A stretch of DNA of 64,000 nt from an uncultured Azohydromonas sp. (GCF_937926365.1 NZ_CALAOH010000127.1:1-64000), one strand, 5' to 3'; shown: positions 10,549 to 19,860, numbered from the stretch's first letter. The notes: generated from the letters alone by a model not told the origin. Translations and numbers: made by a program.

Positions 10549-10872
10549 GGTGTGGACTCCCGTCGTTGAAGAACCGGAAATCCGGGCAAGGACCGCGCCC
10601 ACGCATCCCGGGCGCTTCCTGGACTGCACGGTGCATGCGAGCTTCGGGCTGCGCCGCAAGGCATCCGCTTTCGCCTCGATAGCGTGACGTGGGTGATGCG
10701 ACTAAAAAATGGCTATATGTCAAGAAAATAGTTACGTATATATCCCCTAAAAACATTAAATAAACCTGAAGAGACAAAAATTACTTTAATTAACCTGAGT
10801 ATCTGGCCCTTTTGTCCTCTGCGTGTCGATTCGTGATTACCACGACACGATGCGATAACCCAGGAGCGTTTC
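10549..10872. promoter_or_regulatory. AT-rich divergent spacer between acnA and a large lipoprotein gene
   Basis: A 324-bp gap without a gene. Bases about 10695-10810 are strikingly AT-rich compared with the surrounding GC-rich sequence, with runs such as ATATATCCCCTAAAAACATT. It must hold both divergent promoters; I could not assign -35/-10 pairs with confidence. About 28 bp before the lipoprotein start is a perfect 5-bp dyad TCGTG-ATTAC-CACGA (10831-10845), nested in a wider CGTGTCG/CGACACG repeat (10822-10849). It may be an operator. Confidence 0.5.
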
Positions 10873-13800
10873 ATGAAGCCCCGTCTTCCGGTTCCCTGGG
10901 CTGGACTGGTGTCCTGCCTATTCAGCGCCATGCTGCTGTCCGCTTGTGGTGGCGGCGGCAGTAGCGGCGATTCTTCCCGTACCGATGACGGCAGCACGGA
11001 ACGCGCACTGGCCGTCGATGCTGCCGTGCCGCTGTTCCAACTGCAGCTCTCCAGTGCTGTCGGTGGCTCCTTGCTTCCCTTCACGGTGGGGCAACCGCTG
11101 CGCCAGGGTGACGTGCCCGCGGGCCTGACGCTGACGGCCGAAGGCGTACCCGAGCTCCAGGCCGTCATCACGAACCGCTGGCCTGACGGCAGCGCCAAGT
11201 TCGCCATCGTCTCCGGCCGGGCCGATCTGCAGCCGGGCAGTTGGCGCAGCATCGGGCTGAGCGTGGCTGCGCCGTCGCAGGCGGCCGCACCCCTCACCAC
11301 GGAAAACCTCAGAGCGACCGGCATTACCGCGCGCGTGGACTTCGGCGCCTTTGGCACCGTGGGTTGGTCGGCCGGCGACTGGGACACCCCGGCGCGTACC
11401 GTCGTGAGCGGGCCACAGATGAGCGCCTGGACTTTCCGCAAGCCCATCGGCAGCGATGCGCACTTGGTGGCCTGGCTCGAAGTGCGCGCCTACAAGGGCG
11501 GGCAGGTGGAGGTACTGCCCTGGATCGAAAACGGCTACCTCAACGTGCCCGGCGCCACCGAGAAGAGCGCGTCCGCCACGTTCACGCTGGGCAACCAGAT
11601 GCGTTTCTCGCAGCCGCTGACGCTGCTCAACCACCAGCGCGCCGTGCTGGCCAGCGGCACCACGCTCACGCACTGGCTGGGCGCCGACCCGGTGGTCACG
11701 CCGCGGCATGACACCACTTACTTCATGGACAGTCGCCTGGTTCCCAGGTACAGCGGCCAGACGGTGGCCAGCAGCCCGTTGCTCGCGCAGTTGGTGGGCG
11801 AGTACACGCCGCTGATGCAGGGCGGCTTCCCGGACGGGATGGGGCATGTGGGTTACGACGGCTCCATTGGGCTGCTGCCCATGTGGGACGTGGCTTACCT
11901 GACCTCCCAGGGCGATCCGCGCGCCTGGCGCAGCACGATCATCAACGGCTACGCGGCCGGCCGTTACGGCCTGCATTACCGCGACGAGACGACGCAGCGC
12001 CCACTGGCCTTCTCCAAGTATCCGCACCTGGTGATGAGCTACGGTTCCGGCGTGTCCGGCATCGGCACGTCGTCCAAGAACCAGTACACGCCAAGCGTCT
12101 CCGGTGCCACGCCCCCGAGCTTCACCACCTCGCACCATCCCTCGATGGGCTACCTGGCGTACCTGATCAGCGGCTGGCACTACTTCCGGGAAGAAACCCA
12201 GTTCGTCGCCACGCTCAACTACCTCAAGCAGTCCGACACCGTGCGCCAGGGCAGCGGAGGCGTCCTGGAGTCCAGCTCGGGCGCGCTGACGCCCCGTGGC
12301 GCCGCCTGGGCTTTGCGCTCGCTGTCACAGGCTGCGATCGCCACGCCCGACGACGACCCGCTCAGCGGCGAATTCAAGGCCAGCATCAACGCCAACATTG
12401 ACTACTACCACGGCCGCTATGTCGCCAAGCCCAACAATCCGCTAGGCCTGGTGCAGCCGTATGGCAACGGCTACACGAACACCGATCCCTTGATCGGTGC
12501 GAACTGGATGGACGATTTCTTCACCGGGTCGTTCGCCTTCATGAAGGGCCTCAAGCTGCACGACGAGACGCTGCAGCCCAAGCTCGACAGCTTCCTGGCC
12601 TGGAAATTCCGCGCCATCGTGGGCCGCCTGGGTGGCAGCGGCCCCGACCAGTTCGCCTACCCCTACGCCGGGCAGTACACCGTTCCTTTCGCGCCCAGCC
12701 TCAAGAGCGACTGGGTCAACGGCACGGGGCCCTGGTACGCGAACTGGGGCGAGGTGGCGCGCGCCATGAACCTGCCGACCAACGGTGAGCCGGGCCACAT
12801 TCTGGACAGCGGCTATCGCGCCGATCCCACCGGTTACTGGGGCAACCTGATGCCAGCGCTGGCGTACGCGGTGGACGAGGGGGCCGAGGGCGCGGAGGCC
12901 GCGTGGGAGCGCGTGCAGTCCTCGCCCGACTACAAGGTGACGTTCACCAAGTTCAACGACACCCCGGTGTGGAGCGTGTACCCGCGCTCGAAGAGTTTGA
13001 CCCTGCCGCCGAGCCGCACCTTGCCGCCGACGGCGCTTTTCGACTTGAAGCCCGGCCACTGGTTAGAGCTGCCCGAGACCAAGATCGCCTCCGTGCTCCC
13101 GGTACCGGCCCCCAGGGGCTGGCCGGCTGCGGTGGTCTGGGGCACCAACGGCGCCACGGCGGACACCCTGCGCAGCCGGCTGCTGGTCTGGGGCGGCGGT
13201 AACGGCAATTACTGGGGCAACGAGATGTACGCCCTGGAGCTTGACTCCCTGTCGATTCGCCGCATCGTCGAACCCAGCCCGTTCACGGTTGCCGGCCAGG
13301 ACACGAACTGCGCCACCGCGCTGCCGGACGGTACGCCGCGCTCGCGCGCGACCGGCGGCAGCCTGACCTACATCCCGTCCCTGGACAGCTTCTTCGCCAT
13401 TGCCGGCAACGTGTCCTACTGCCTGGACGGCACCCGGCCCTCCGGCGGCGTCTGGCTGCGCGATTTCAACGACGGCCAGTGGCTCATGAAGCGCGAAACC
13501 GCGCCCGTCCAGTACGGGTATGGCGTGATGGCGGTGTACGACGAGCTGACCCGCAAGGTCTTCATCAAGGACATGGCCAAGTTCCAAGCCTATTCGCCCG
13601 AAACCGACACCTTCACGGTGCTCAACGCCAACATGCCCGTGGACTACCACCTCTCGGCCGCGCTGGACACCAAGCGCCGCAAGCTGGTGATGCTGGGCAA
13701 CGGGGTGCAGATCATCGACCTGGCCACCAACACGATGAGTACCGTGAGCACCATCAATCCTCCCGGACTGGTCACCGGCAAGCAGTCGCCGGGCGTGGCC

Positions 13801-14049
13801 TACGACCCGGTGGCCGACCGCATCGTGGCCTGGCACGGCGGCAGCGAGGTGTGGGCGCTGGACATGGACACGCTGGAGTGGACCCAGGTGGCTGCCAACG
13901 ACGGTCCCACGGCCGCGGCGCCCGCCCAGGGTACGCACGGACGCTGGGCCTACATCCCCAAGCACAACGTGTTCGCGTTGATCAACGACATCAACCAGAA
14001 CGCGTGGGTGTTCAAGCTCGGCACCGAGGCCGGGCAGCCAATGCCCTGA
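10873..14049 (+). CDS. Large secreted lipoprotein, RIFT-barrel-like N-terminus and kelch-like C-terminus
   Basis: A 1058-residue predicted lipoprotein of unknown function. The signal peptide ends at LLSAC with Cys25, followed by a flexible GGGGSSGDSS linker. Residues about 50-270 include SAKFAIVSGRADLQPGSW, AWLEVRAYKGGQVEVLPWI and ENGYLNV, resembling RIFT-barrel domains of the exo-rhamnogalacturonan-lyase-like/YetA group. The middle (about 300-690) is rich in aromatic residues with helical-toroid character. Residues about 730-1050 have repeated strand-turn units (WGGGNGNYWGNEMYAL, MAVYDELTRKVF, WHGGSEVWALD) suggestive of a kelch-like propeller. A polysaccharide-related role is possible but unproven. 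It is monocistronic, between a divergent AT-rich spacer and convergent mutL. Confidence 0.7.
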   Translation: MKPRLPVPWAGLVSCLFSAMLLSACGGGGSSGDSSRTDDGSTERALAVDAAVPLFQLQLSSAVGGSLLPFTVGQPLRQGDVPAGLTLTAEGVPELQAVITNRWPDGSAKFAIVSGRADLQPGSWRSIGLSVAAPSQAAAPLTTENLRATGITARVDFGAFGTVGWSAGDWDTPARTVVSGPQMSAWTFRKPIGSDAHLVAWLEVRAYKGGQVEVLPWIENGYLNVPGATEKSASATFTLGNQMRFSQPLTLLNHQRAVLASGTTLTHWLGADPVVTPRHDTTYFMDSRLVPRYSGQTVASSPLLAQLVGEYTPLMQGGFPDGMGHVGYDGSIGLLPMWDVAYLTSQGDPRAWRSTIINGYAAGRYGLHYRDETTQRPLAFSKYPHLVMSYGSGVSGIGTSSKNQYTPSVSGATPPSFTTSHHPSMGYLAYLISGWHYFREETQFVATLNYLKQSDTVRQGSGGVLESSSGALTPRGAAWALRSLSQAAIATPDDDPLSGEFKASINANIDYYHGRYVAKPNNPLGLVQPYGNGYTNTDPLIGANWMDDFFTGSFAFMKGLKLHDETLQPKLDSFLAWKFRAIVGRLGGSGPDQFAYPYAGQYTVPFAPSLKSDWVNGTGPWYANWGEVARAMNLPTNGEPGHILDSGYRADPTGYWGNLMPALAYAVDEGAEGAEAAWERVQSSPDYKVTFTKFNDTPVWSVYPRSKSLTLPPSRTLPPTALFDLKPGHWLELPETKIASVLPVPAPRGWPAAVVWGTNGATADTLRSRLLVWGGGNGNYWGNEMYALELDSLSIRRIVEPSPFTVAGQDTNCATALPDGTPRSRATGGSLTYIPSLDSFFAIAGNVSYCLDGTRPSGGVWLRDFNDGQWLMKRETAPVQYGYGVMAVYDELTRKVFIKDMAKFQAYSPETDTFTVLNANMPVDYHLSAALDTKRRKLVMLGNGVQIIDLATNTMSTVSTINPPGLVTGKQSPGVAYDPVADRIVAWHGGSEVWALDMDTLEWTQVAANDGPTAAAPAQGTHGRWAYIPKHNVFALINDINQNAWVFKLGTEAGQPMP

Positions 14050-14065
14050 TGCCGGTGGGCCGCGT

Positions 14066-16102
14066 CTAGCGCCCGCGCAGGAACAACGCGTCCAGCTCCT
14101 TCATCGTCACCTGGCGCCAAGTGGGCCGGCCGTGGTTGCACTGGTCGGCGCGCTCGGTGGCTTCCATCTCGCGCAGCAGGGCGTTCATCTCCTCCAGCGT
14201 GAGGCGCCGGTGGGCGCGCACCGCGCCGTGGCAGGCCATGGTGGCCAGCATCTCGTCGCGGGCGCGCTGCACCACGCGGCTCGACCCCACCTGCGCCAGC
14301 TCCGCCAGCACCGAGCGCACCAGCTCGGGCAGGTCGGCGTCCGGCAGCGCCGCCGGGCGGCTGCGCAGCGACAGCGAGGTGGCCGACAGTGGCGCCACGT
14401 CCAGGCCCAACTCCAGCAGCGTCTCGCGCTCGACCTCGGCCGTGGCCAGCTCGGTGGGCGTGGCGGCCATGGCCTCGGGAATCAGCAACGGCTGCGAGGG
14501 CAGCCTCCCCTGCGCCGCCTGCGAGCGTTTCAATCGCTCGTACACGATGCGCTCGTGCGCGGCGTGCATGTCCACGATCACCAGTCCCTGGGCGTTCTCC
14601 GCCAGCACGTACACGCCACCCACCTGCGCCAGCGCCCGGCCCAGCGGCCAGGCCGGCGACTCGGCAGTGCTCGCAGCGGCGAGCGGCGGCTCGCGCAAGG
14701 GTTCCGGCGCGACGGCGGTGCTCGCAACCACCGGGCCGGCCGCGGTGGCGGACTCGCCACGCGGTGTCAAGGAGGCTTCGGCGCGGCCCGCCGCGGCGGG
14801 CAGGCCAGCGGCCATCGCACCGCCGGTCACCGGCGCCCGGGTGGGCGCCACCGTCTCGCCGCGCAGCGCGCCCCAGGCAGCGAGCCCGCCGCTGCCGGAC
14901 GGGGTGCGCCACGGACCGTCGTCCCAGCGCCGCGCGGCGGGCGTGTCGGCCAGGGCCAGGCCGGCCTGGTGGCGCAGCGGCGGCGTGGGCAGTTCCACCC
15001 GCTGCACGACCGGGGAAGAGGGCGCCGCGGATGCCGGCCAGGGTGCGTCCTGCGGCGCCTCCTGCGCCGCGCGCGTGAGCGCCAGCGCCTGCACCAGCGC
15101 CTGGCGCACCGCCTGGTGCACGGCGCGGCTGTCGCGGAAGCGCACCTCGATCTTGGTCGGGTGCACGTTCACGTCCACCAGCTCCGGCGCGATGTCCAGG
15201 AACAGTACGTAGGCGGGCTGGCGGCTGCTGTGGAGCTGGTCCTCGTAGGCCGAGCGCACGGCGTGGGCAACGAGGCGGTCGCGCACGAAGCGGCCGTTGA
15301 CGTAGAGGTACTGCACGTCGGCGCGGCTGCGCGCGGCCTCGGGGTTGCCGGCGCGGCCCTCGATGCGCAGCGGCCCGGCAGCGGCCTGCACCGCGCGGCT
15401 GGCGGCGATGAAGTCGATGCCCAGCACCTCGCGCATGCGCTGCGTCAGCGCGTTGTCCTCGGGCAGCAGCCCGGCGCCGGCGGCGCGCCACTGCGCCGCG
15501 AGCTTGCCGTCGTGCCACACGCTGAAGCTCACGTCCGGGCGCGCCAGCGCGTGACGGCGCACGGCGTCCAGCGCGTGCGCGAACTCGGTGCTCTCGCTCT
15601 TGAGGAACTTGCGCCGCGCCGGGGTGTTGAAGAACAGCTCGCGCACCTCGACGGTGGTGCCCACGCCGCGCGCCGCGGGCGTGAGCTCGCCGGTGCGGGC
15701 ATCGAGCCGGTGCGCGTGCGCGGCTTCCGCGGCGCGGCTGGCGATGCACAGTTCCGCCACCGAGGCGATGGCCGCCAGCGCCTCGCCCCGGAAGCCCATG
15801 CTGCGTACGTGCTCCAGCTCCGAGAGCGAGGCGATCTTGCTGGTGGCGTGGCGCTTGACGGCCAGGGCCAGCTGCGTGGAAGGGATGCCGCTGCCGTCGT
15901 CCTCGACCAGGATGGCGCGCATGCCGCCGCCGGTAAGGCGCACCGTGACCTGCGTGGCGCCGGCGTCCAGCGCGTTGTCCACCAGCTCTCGCACCACCGA
16001 GGCCGGGCGCTCCACCACCTCGCCCGCGGCGATCTGGCTCACCAGCGCATCGGGCAGTTCACGGATGGGTCGGCGCGGCGCGGCCGTGAGGGGGGCATTC
16101 AT
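14066..16102 (-). CDS. mutL: DNA mismatch repair protein MutL
   Basis: A 678-residue MutL, the ATPase that couples MutS mismatch recognition to downstream repair. GHKL motifs are present: IAAGEVVERPASVVRELVDN, DDGSGI, RHATSKI and GFRGEAL. The C-terminal dimerisation part contains the DMHAAHERIVYERLK block. No DQHA-x2-E-x4-E endonuclease motif is evident, although the protein still carries AHERI. The start at 16102 (MNAPLTAAPRRPIRELP) fits the family; upstream in-frame codons are not conserved. The central linker is long and rich in Ala, Pro and Thr, as in other high-GC betaproteobacteria. mutS is in this window at 35.9-38.5 kb but not adjacent. Confidence 0.96.
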   Translation of the reverse strand: MNAPLTAAPRRPIRELPDALVSQIAAGEVVERPASVVRELVDNALDAGATQVTVRLTGGGMRAILVEDDGSGIPSTQLALAVKRHATSKIASLSELEHVRSMGFRGEALAAIASVAELCIASRAAEAAHAHRLDARTGELTPAARGVGTTVEVRELFFNTPARRKFLKSESTEFAHALDAVRRHALARPDVSFSVWHDGKLAAQWRAAGAGLLPEDNALTQRMREVLGIDFIAASRAVQAAAGPLRIEGRAGNPEAARSRADVQYLYVNGRFVRDRLVAHAVRSAYEDQLHSSRQPAYVLFLDIAPELVDVNVHPTKIEVRFRDSRAVHQAVRQALVQALALTRAAQEAPQDAPWPASAAPSSPVVQRVELPTPPLRHQAGLALADTPAARRWDDGPWRTPSGSGGLAAWGALRGETVAPTRAPVTGGAMAAGLPAAAGRAEASLTPRGESATAAGPVVASTAVAPEPLREPPLAAASTAESPAWPLGRALAQVGGVYVLAENAQGLVIVDMHAAHERIVYERLKRSQAAQGRLPSQPLLIPEAMAATPTELATAEVERETLLELGLDVAPLSATSLSLRSRPAALPDADLPELVRSVLAELAQVGSSRVVQRARDEMLATMACHGAVRAHRRLTLEEMNALLREMEATERADQCNHGRPTWRQVTMKELDALFLRGR

Positions 16103-16142
16103 CAACGGGATTGTAGGAAGGCCGCCACAGGGCTTCCGGATA

Positions 16143-16796
16143 ATGGGCTCCATGGAAATGCTCGCCCAGCTCGTTGATTTCATCCTGCACGTCGATGCGC
16201 ACCTGATGGCGTTCGTGCAGGCCTATGGCGCGTGGGTGTACGCGCTGCTGTTCCTCATCGTCTTCGTCGAGACCGGCGTGGTGGTGATGCCCTTCCTGCC
16301 CGGCGATTCGCTGCTGTTCGTGGTGGGCGCGCTGTGCGGGCTGGACCTGATGAGCCTGCCGCTGGCCATGGCGCTGCTGATCGTGGCGGCGGTGCTGGGC
16401 GACCAGGTGAACTACAGCATCGGGCGCTGGCTGGGGCCGCAGGTGTTCCGCTGGGAAAGCTCGCGCTTCTTCAACAAGCGCGCCTTCGACCAGGCGCATG
16501 CCTTCTACGAGAAGCACGGCGGCATCACGATCGTGCTGGCGCGCTTCATGCCGTTCATCCGCACCTTCGTGCCCTTCGTGGCCGGCGTGGCGGCCATGAC
16601 GCGGGGCAAGTTCTCCTTCTTCAACGTCTCCGGCGCCTTGCTGTGGGTGCTGTCGCTGACGCTGGCCGGCTACCTGTTCGGCAACATCCCCTGGGTCCAG
16701 GCCAACCTGAACTTGATCATCTACGCCCTGGTCCTCGTGCCTGCGGCCATCGCGGTGCTGGGCGCGTGGAAGGCGCGCCGGGCCGAGGCGGCGTGA
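16143..16796 (+). CDS. DedA-family membrane protein
   Basis: A 217-residue inner-membrane protein of the DedA/VTT family (undecaprenyl-phosphate or phospholipid flippase-like, needed for envelope homeostasis in relatives). Family motifs are visible: FVETGVVVMPFLPGDSLLF, GDQVNYSIGRWLG, the arginine-containing VLARFMPFIRTFVPFVAG and LLWVLSLTLAGYLFG. About five hydrophobic segments are present. ATG 16143 is the first in-frame start after the divergent mutL start; ATG 16152 (MEMLAQLVD) is an equally likely alternative. The two divergent starts are only 40 bp apart, so their promoters must overlap or lie within coding DNA. A terminator follows at 16820. Confidence 0.92.
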   Translation: MGSMEMLAQLVDFILHVDAHLMAFVQAYGAWVYALLFLIVFVETGVVVMPFLPGDSLLFVVGALCGLDLMSLPLAMALLIVAAVLGDQVNYSIGRWLGPQVFRWESSRFFNKRAFDQAHAFYEKHGGITIVLARFMPFIRTFVPFVAGVAAMTRGKFSFFNVSGALLWVLSLTLAGYLFGNIPWVQANLNLIIYALVLVPAAIAVLGAWKARRAEAA

Positions 16797-16819
16797 AATT
16801 CCCCAGCGATTGAAACGGC

Positions 16820-16842
16820 AAGCGGCCCGAGGGGCCGCTTTT
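16820..16842 (+). terminator. Rho-independent terminator between dedA and amiC
   Basis: A 9-bp stem AAGCGGCCC/GGGCCGCTT with GAG loop and TTTT on the plus strand. Because the stem begins with A residues it can also act, more weakly, on the convergent amiC transcript. Confidence 0.85.
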
Positions 16843-16873
16843 CCGTTGGGCGGGGCGCGAGCGCGAGGGGCGC

Positions 16874-18262
16874 TTACAGCGTCCGGTTCCGCGCCAGCGG
16901 CGGATTCTTGGCGAAATAGCGCCGGATGCCCGTGGCCACCGCCTTCACCAGCTCGCCGCGGTACTCGGGGCTGGCGAGCTTGCGCTCCTCCTCCGGGTTG
17001 GAGATGAAGGCCGTCTCCACCAGGATGCTCGGGATGTCGGGCGCCTTGAGCACCGCGAAGCCCGCCTGCTCGACGTTGCGCTTGTGCAGCTTGCCCACCT
17101 TGCCGATCTGGCCCAGCACCTCGCCGCCGAGCTTGAGGCTGTCCTTGATCTGCGCCGTGGTGCTCATGTCCAGCAGCGCGCGCATCACGTGCGCGTCGCC
17201 GTTCTTGAGGTTGGCGCCGCCGACCAGGTCCGAGGCGTTCTCGCGCTTCGCCATCCAGCGTGCCGCGGCGCTGGAGGCGCCCTTGTCGCTGAGCGCGAAC
17301 ACGCTGGCGCCGCGCGCCTCGGGGTTCATGAACGCATCGGCGTGGATGGAGACGAACAAGTCCGCCTGCACGCGCCGCGCCTTGTTCACGCGCTCGTTCA
17401 GCGGCACGAAGAAGTCGCCGTCGCGCGTGAGCATGGCGCGCATGCCGGGCACGGCGTTGAGCCGGTCGCGCAGCTGCAGCGCCACGGCCAGCACCACGTC
17501 CTTTTCCTTCAGCCCGCTGGGGCCGATGGCGCCCGGGTCCTCGCCGCCATGGCCCGGGTCCAGCGCGACCACGATCAGCCGGTCGATCTTCCGGAGCTGC
17601 TCGGCCGTGGGCGGCGGAGGTGGGGCGGGGGTCATCGGCGGCGGCGGGGGCGGCAACGCCGGCTTCGGGGCGGCGGCCACCGGCGGCGGCGTGGGAAGCC
17701 CCGGACGGTCCATGCGCTCGATGAACTCGCCCAGCGCGTCCTGCACCGAGCGCGCGGCCTGCTGCTCGGCCTGCGTCTTCTCGCGCAGCAGTGCCAGCAG
17801 CGGGTCCGGCGCTTGGGTAGGGTAGAGGTCGAACACCAGCCGGTGCTGGTACGCCGCCACGGGCGTCAGGCGGAACATCTGCGGCGCGGTGGCCTGCTTG
17901 AGGTCCACCACCAGCCGCACGGTGCGCGGCTGGTTCTGGCCCACGCGCACGCCTTCGATGAAGGGATCGTCCGCGCGCACCTTGCCCACCAGCTCGCGCA
18001 GCGCGGGGCTGAGCTCCAGGTTGTCGATGTCGATCACCAGCCGGTCGGGCGACTCCATGAGCTGATGCCGCGCCGTCAGGGCCTGATCGCTCTCAATGGT
18101 CACGCGCGTGTACTCCTCCGCGGGCCACACGCGCACGGCCACGATGCCCGCGCCCCAGGCCAGATCGCCCGCGCCCAGCAGCAGCGCCAGCGCGCCGCCG
18201 CGTTTCAACAGGCCGCGGCGCTCGAAGCAGGGATGGGGAAAACAGCGCGGCGAGCGGCTCAT
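16874..18262 (-). CDS. amiC: N-acetylmuramoyl-L-alanine amidase, AmiC type
   Basis: A 462-residue periplasmic zinc amidase that cleaves the bond between MurNAc and the stem peptide during daughter-cell separation. The N-terminus has a twin-arginine signal (ERRGLLKRGGALALLLGAG), followed by an AMIN domain (about residues 45-150, VRVWPAEEYTRVTIES) for septal targeting. A proline-rich linker precedes an Amidase_3 domain with zinc-ligand blocks VALDPGHGGEDPGAIG, VSIHADAF and the catalytic glutamate in PSILVETAFISNPEEE. The start at 18262 is supported by a 4-bp ATGA overlap with the tsaE stop, marking a two-gene operon, a common pairing in proteobacteria. Confidence 0.95.
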   Translation of the reverse strand: MSRSPRCFPHPCFERRGLLKRGGALALLLGAGDLAWGAGIVAVRVWPAEEYTRVTIESDQALTARHQLMESPDRLVIDIDNLELSPALRELVGKVRADDPFIEGVRVGQNQPRTVRLVVDLKQATAPQMFRLTPVAAYQHRLVFDLYPTQAPDPLLALLREKTQAEQQAARSVQDALGEFIERMDRPGLPTPPPVAAAPKPALPPPPPPMTPAPPPPPTAEQLRKIDRLIVVALDPGHGGEDPGAIGPSGLKEKDVVLAVALQLRDRLNAVPGMRAMLTRDGDFFVPLNERVNKARRVQADLFVSIHADAFMNPEARGASVFALSDKGASSAAARWMAKRENASDLVGGANLKNGDAHVMRALLDMSTTAQIKDSLKLGGEVLGQIGKVGKLHKRNVEQAGFAVLKAPDIPSILVETAFISNPEEERKLASPEYRGELVKAVATGIRRYFAKNPPLARNRTL

Positions 18263-18750
18263 GCCAGCACCTCCAGCAGTTGCAGTCCGCGTGCACTGTG
18301 CGCCCGGGCGCGCAGTTCGCGCGAGTCGTCGTCGCGGATGTGCAACGTCAGCACCAGGTCCGCCGGGGGCAATACACCCGCCGCCTTGTCGGGCCATTCG
18401 GCGATTTTGAGCCCCGGCGCGGCGAACACGTCGCGAAAGCCGGCGTCCTCCCACTCGCGCGGGTCTTCGAAGCGGTAGAAGTCGAAGTGCGAGATGGCCA
18501 GGCCGTCCGCCTCGTGCGGCTCCAGCACGGCATAGCTGGGACTCTTGATGCGGCCGGTGACGCCCAGCGCGCGCAGCAGGTGTCGCACGAAGGTGGTCTT
18601 GCCCGCACCCAACGGGCCGTGCAGTTCGATGAAGGCGTTGCGCAGCGACGGCGACGCGGCCAGCCGCGCCGCGCAGGCCGCGGCATCGGCCTCCGTCGGC
18701 CAGTGGAAACTGCGGCTACCTAGAATCTGGGGATGGGATTGAAGGGTCAT
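18259..18750 (-). CDS. tsaE: tRNA t6A biosynthesis ATPase TsaE
   Basis: A 163-residue P-loop ATPase of the TsaB-TsaD-TsaE complex that makes the universal N6-threonylcarbamoyladenosine at A37 of ANN-decoding tRNAs. The Walker A motif is HGPLGAGKTTFVRHLLRALG. The family blocks IKSPSYAVLEPHE, FDFYRFEDPREWEDAGF and IAEWPDKA are all present. The start at 18750 gives a short N-terminal extension whose 18 bases overlap the start of the divergent queG. No other ATG is available, although a later GTG or TTG cannot be excluded. The gene overlaps amiC by 4 bp. Confidence 0.95.
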   Translation of the reverse strand: MTLQSHPQILGSRSFHWPTEADAAACAARLAASPSLRNAFIELHGPLGAGKTTFVRHLLRALGVTGRIKSPSYAVLEPHEADGLAISHFDFYRFEDPREWEDAGFRDVFAAPGLKIAEWPDKAAGVLPPADLVLTLHIRDDDSRELRARAHSARGLQLLEVLA

Positions 18751-19860
18751 GAGGCGCTCGCATTGCTGGAGCCACTGCGCGGCTGGGCGCGCGAGCTGGG
18801 ATTTTCCCAGATCGGTATCAGCGGCGTGGACCTGAGCGCGGCCGAGCCGGGCCTGCGCGCCTGGTTGGAGGCCGGATTCCACGGCTCCATGCACTACATG
18901 GCCACGCACGGCATGAAGCGCGCACGGCCCGCGGAGCTGGTGCCCGGCACCGTCAGCGTCATCGCCGCGCGCATGGACTACCTGCCGCGCGGCACGCCGG
19001 ATGGTTGGCAGCGCATCGAGTTCGAGCGGCTGGGGCAGCCGCTCCAGGCCGGCGTATCGATGTACGCCCGCGGGCGCGACTACCACAAGGTGCTGCGCGC
19101 GAGGCTGCAAAAGCTCGCCGACCGGCTCGCCGCGGCCGTCGGTCCCTTCGGCCACCGCGTGTTCACGGACTCGGCCCCGGTGCTGGAGGTGGAGCTCGCC
19201 ACCCGTGCCGGCCTGGGCTGGCGCGGGCGCCACACGCTCACGCTTTCGCGCGATGCGGGCTCGACCTTCTTTCTGGGCGAGATCTACGTGGACTTGGCGC
19301 TGCCGCACAGCGAGCCCGCGCAGGCGCACTGCGGCGGCTGCTCGGCCTGCCTGGACATCTGCCCGACGCGGGCCATCGTGGCGCCGTACCGGCTGGACGC
19401 GCGGCGCTGCATCTCCTACCTGACCATCGAGCACGACGGGCCGCTTCCACTCGAGCTGCGTCCGCTGATGGGCAACCGCATCTACGGCTGCGACGACTGC
19501 CAGCTCGCGTGCCCGTGGAACAAGTTCGCGCAGCGCTCGCCGCTGCCGGACTTCGAGCTGCGGCCGCATTTCGAGGCGCCCACGCTGCTGCGGCTCTGGG
19601 GCTGGAGCGAGGCGGAGTTCCTCTCCCGCACCGAGGGCAGCCCGATCCGGCGCATCGGCCACGAGCGTTGGCAGCGCAACCTGGCGGTGGCGCTGGGCAA
19701 CGCGCTGCGCGCGGGCTTGAGCGACGCAGACGAGGCGGCGGTGCGGCAGGCGCTGACGGCACGACGCGAGGCAGCGGGCGAGCTGGTGCGGGAGCACATC
19801 GACTGGGCGCTGGCGCAGGCAGGCACTGAAATCACGGCGAACGCGCTGGCCAGGGGTTGA
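18733..19860 (+). CDS. queG: Epoxyqueuosine reductase QueG
   Basis: A 375-residue cobalamin-dependent iron-sulfur enzyme catalysing the last step of queuosine synthesis, reduction of epoxyqueuosine to queuosine in tRNA. Two [4Fe-4S] clusters are bound by CGGCSACLDICP and the later C-x-x-C pattern of YGCDDCQLACPWNKF plus CISYLTIE. The conserved catalytic region FTDSAPVLEVELA and GWRGRHTLTLSRDAGSTFFLGE are present. Length is normal. The ATG at 18733 (MGLKGHEALALLEPLRGWA) lies inside the divergent tsaE start region. The gene is followed by a palindromic repeat at 19900-20050. Confidence 0.96.
   Translation: MGLKGHEALALLEPLRGWARELGFSQIGISGVDLSAAEPGLRAWLEAGFHGSMHYMATHGMKRARPAELVPGTVSVIAARMDYLPRGTPDGWQRIEFERLGQPLQAGVSMYARGRDYHKVLRARLQKLADRLAAAVGPFGHRVFTDSAPVLEVELATRAGLGWRGRHTLTLSRDAGSTFFLGEIYVDLALPHSEPAQAHCGGCSACLDICPTRAIVAPYRLDARRCISYLTIEHDGPLPLELRPLMGNRIYGCDDCQLACPWNKFAQRSPLPDFELRPHFEAPTLLRLWGWSEAEFLSRTEGSPIRRIGHERWQRNLAVALGNALRAGLSDADEAAVRQALTARREAAGELVREHIDWALAQAGTEITANALARG

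Noticed and set aside
16800..16870. CRISPR-like or tandem repeat near the dedA end
   Set aside because: The repeated GGC/GCC content resolves into a single terminator stem; no regularly spaced repeats occur anywhere in the window.
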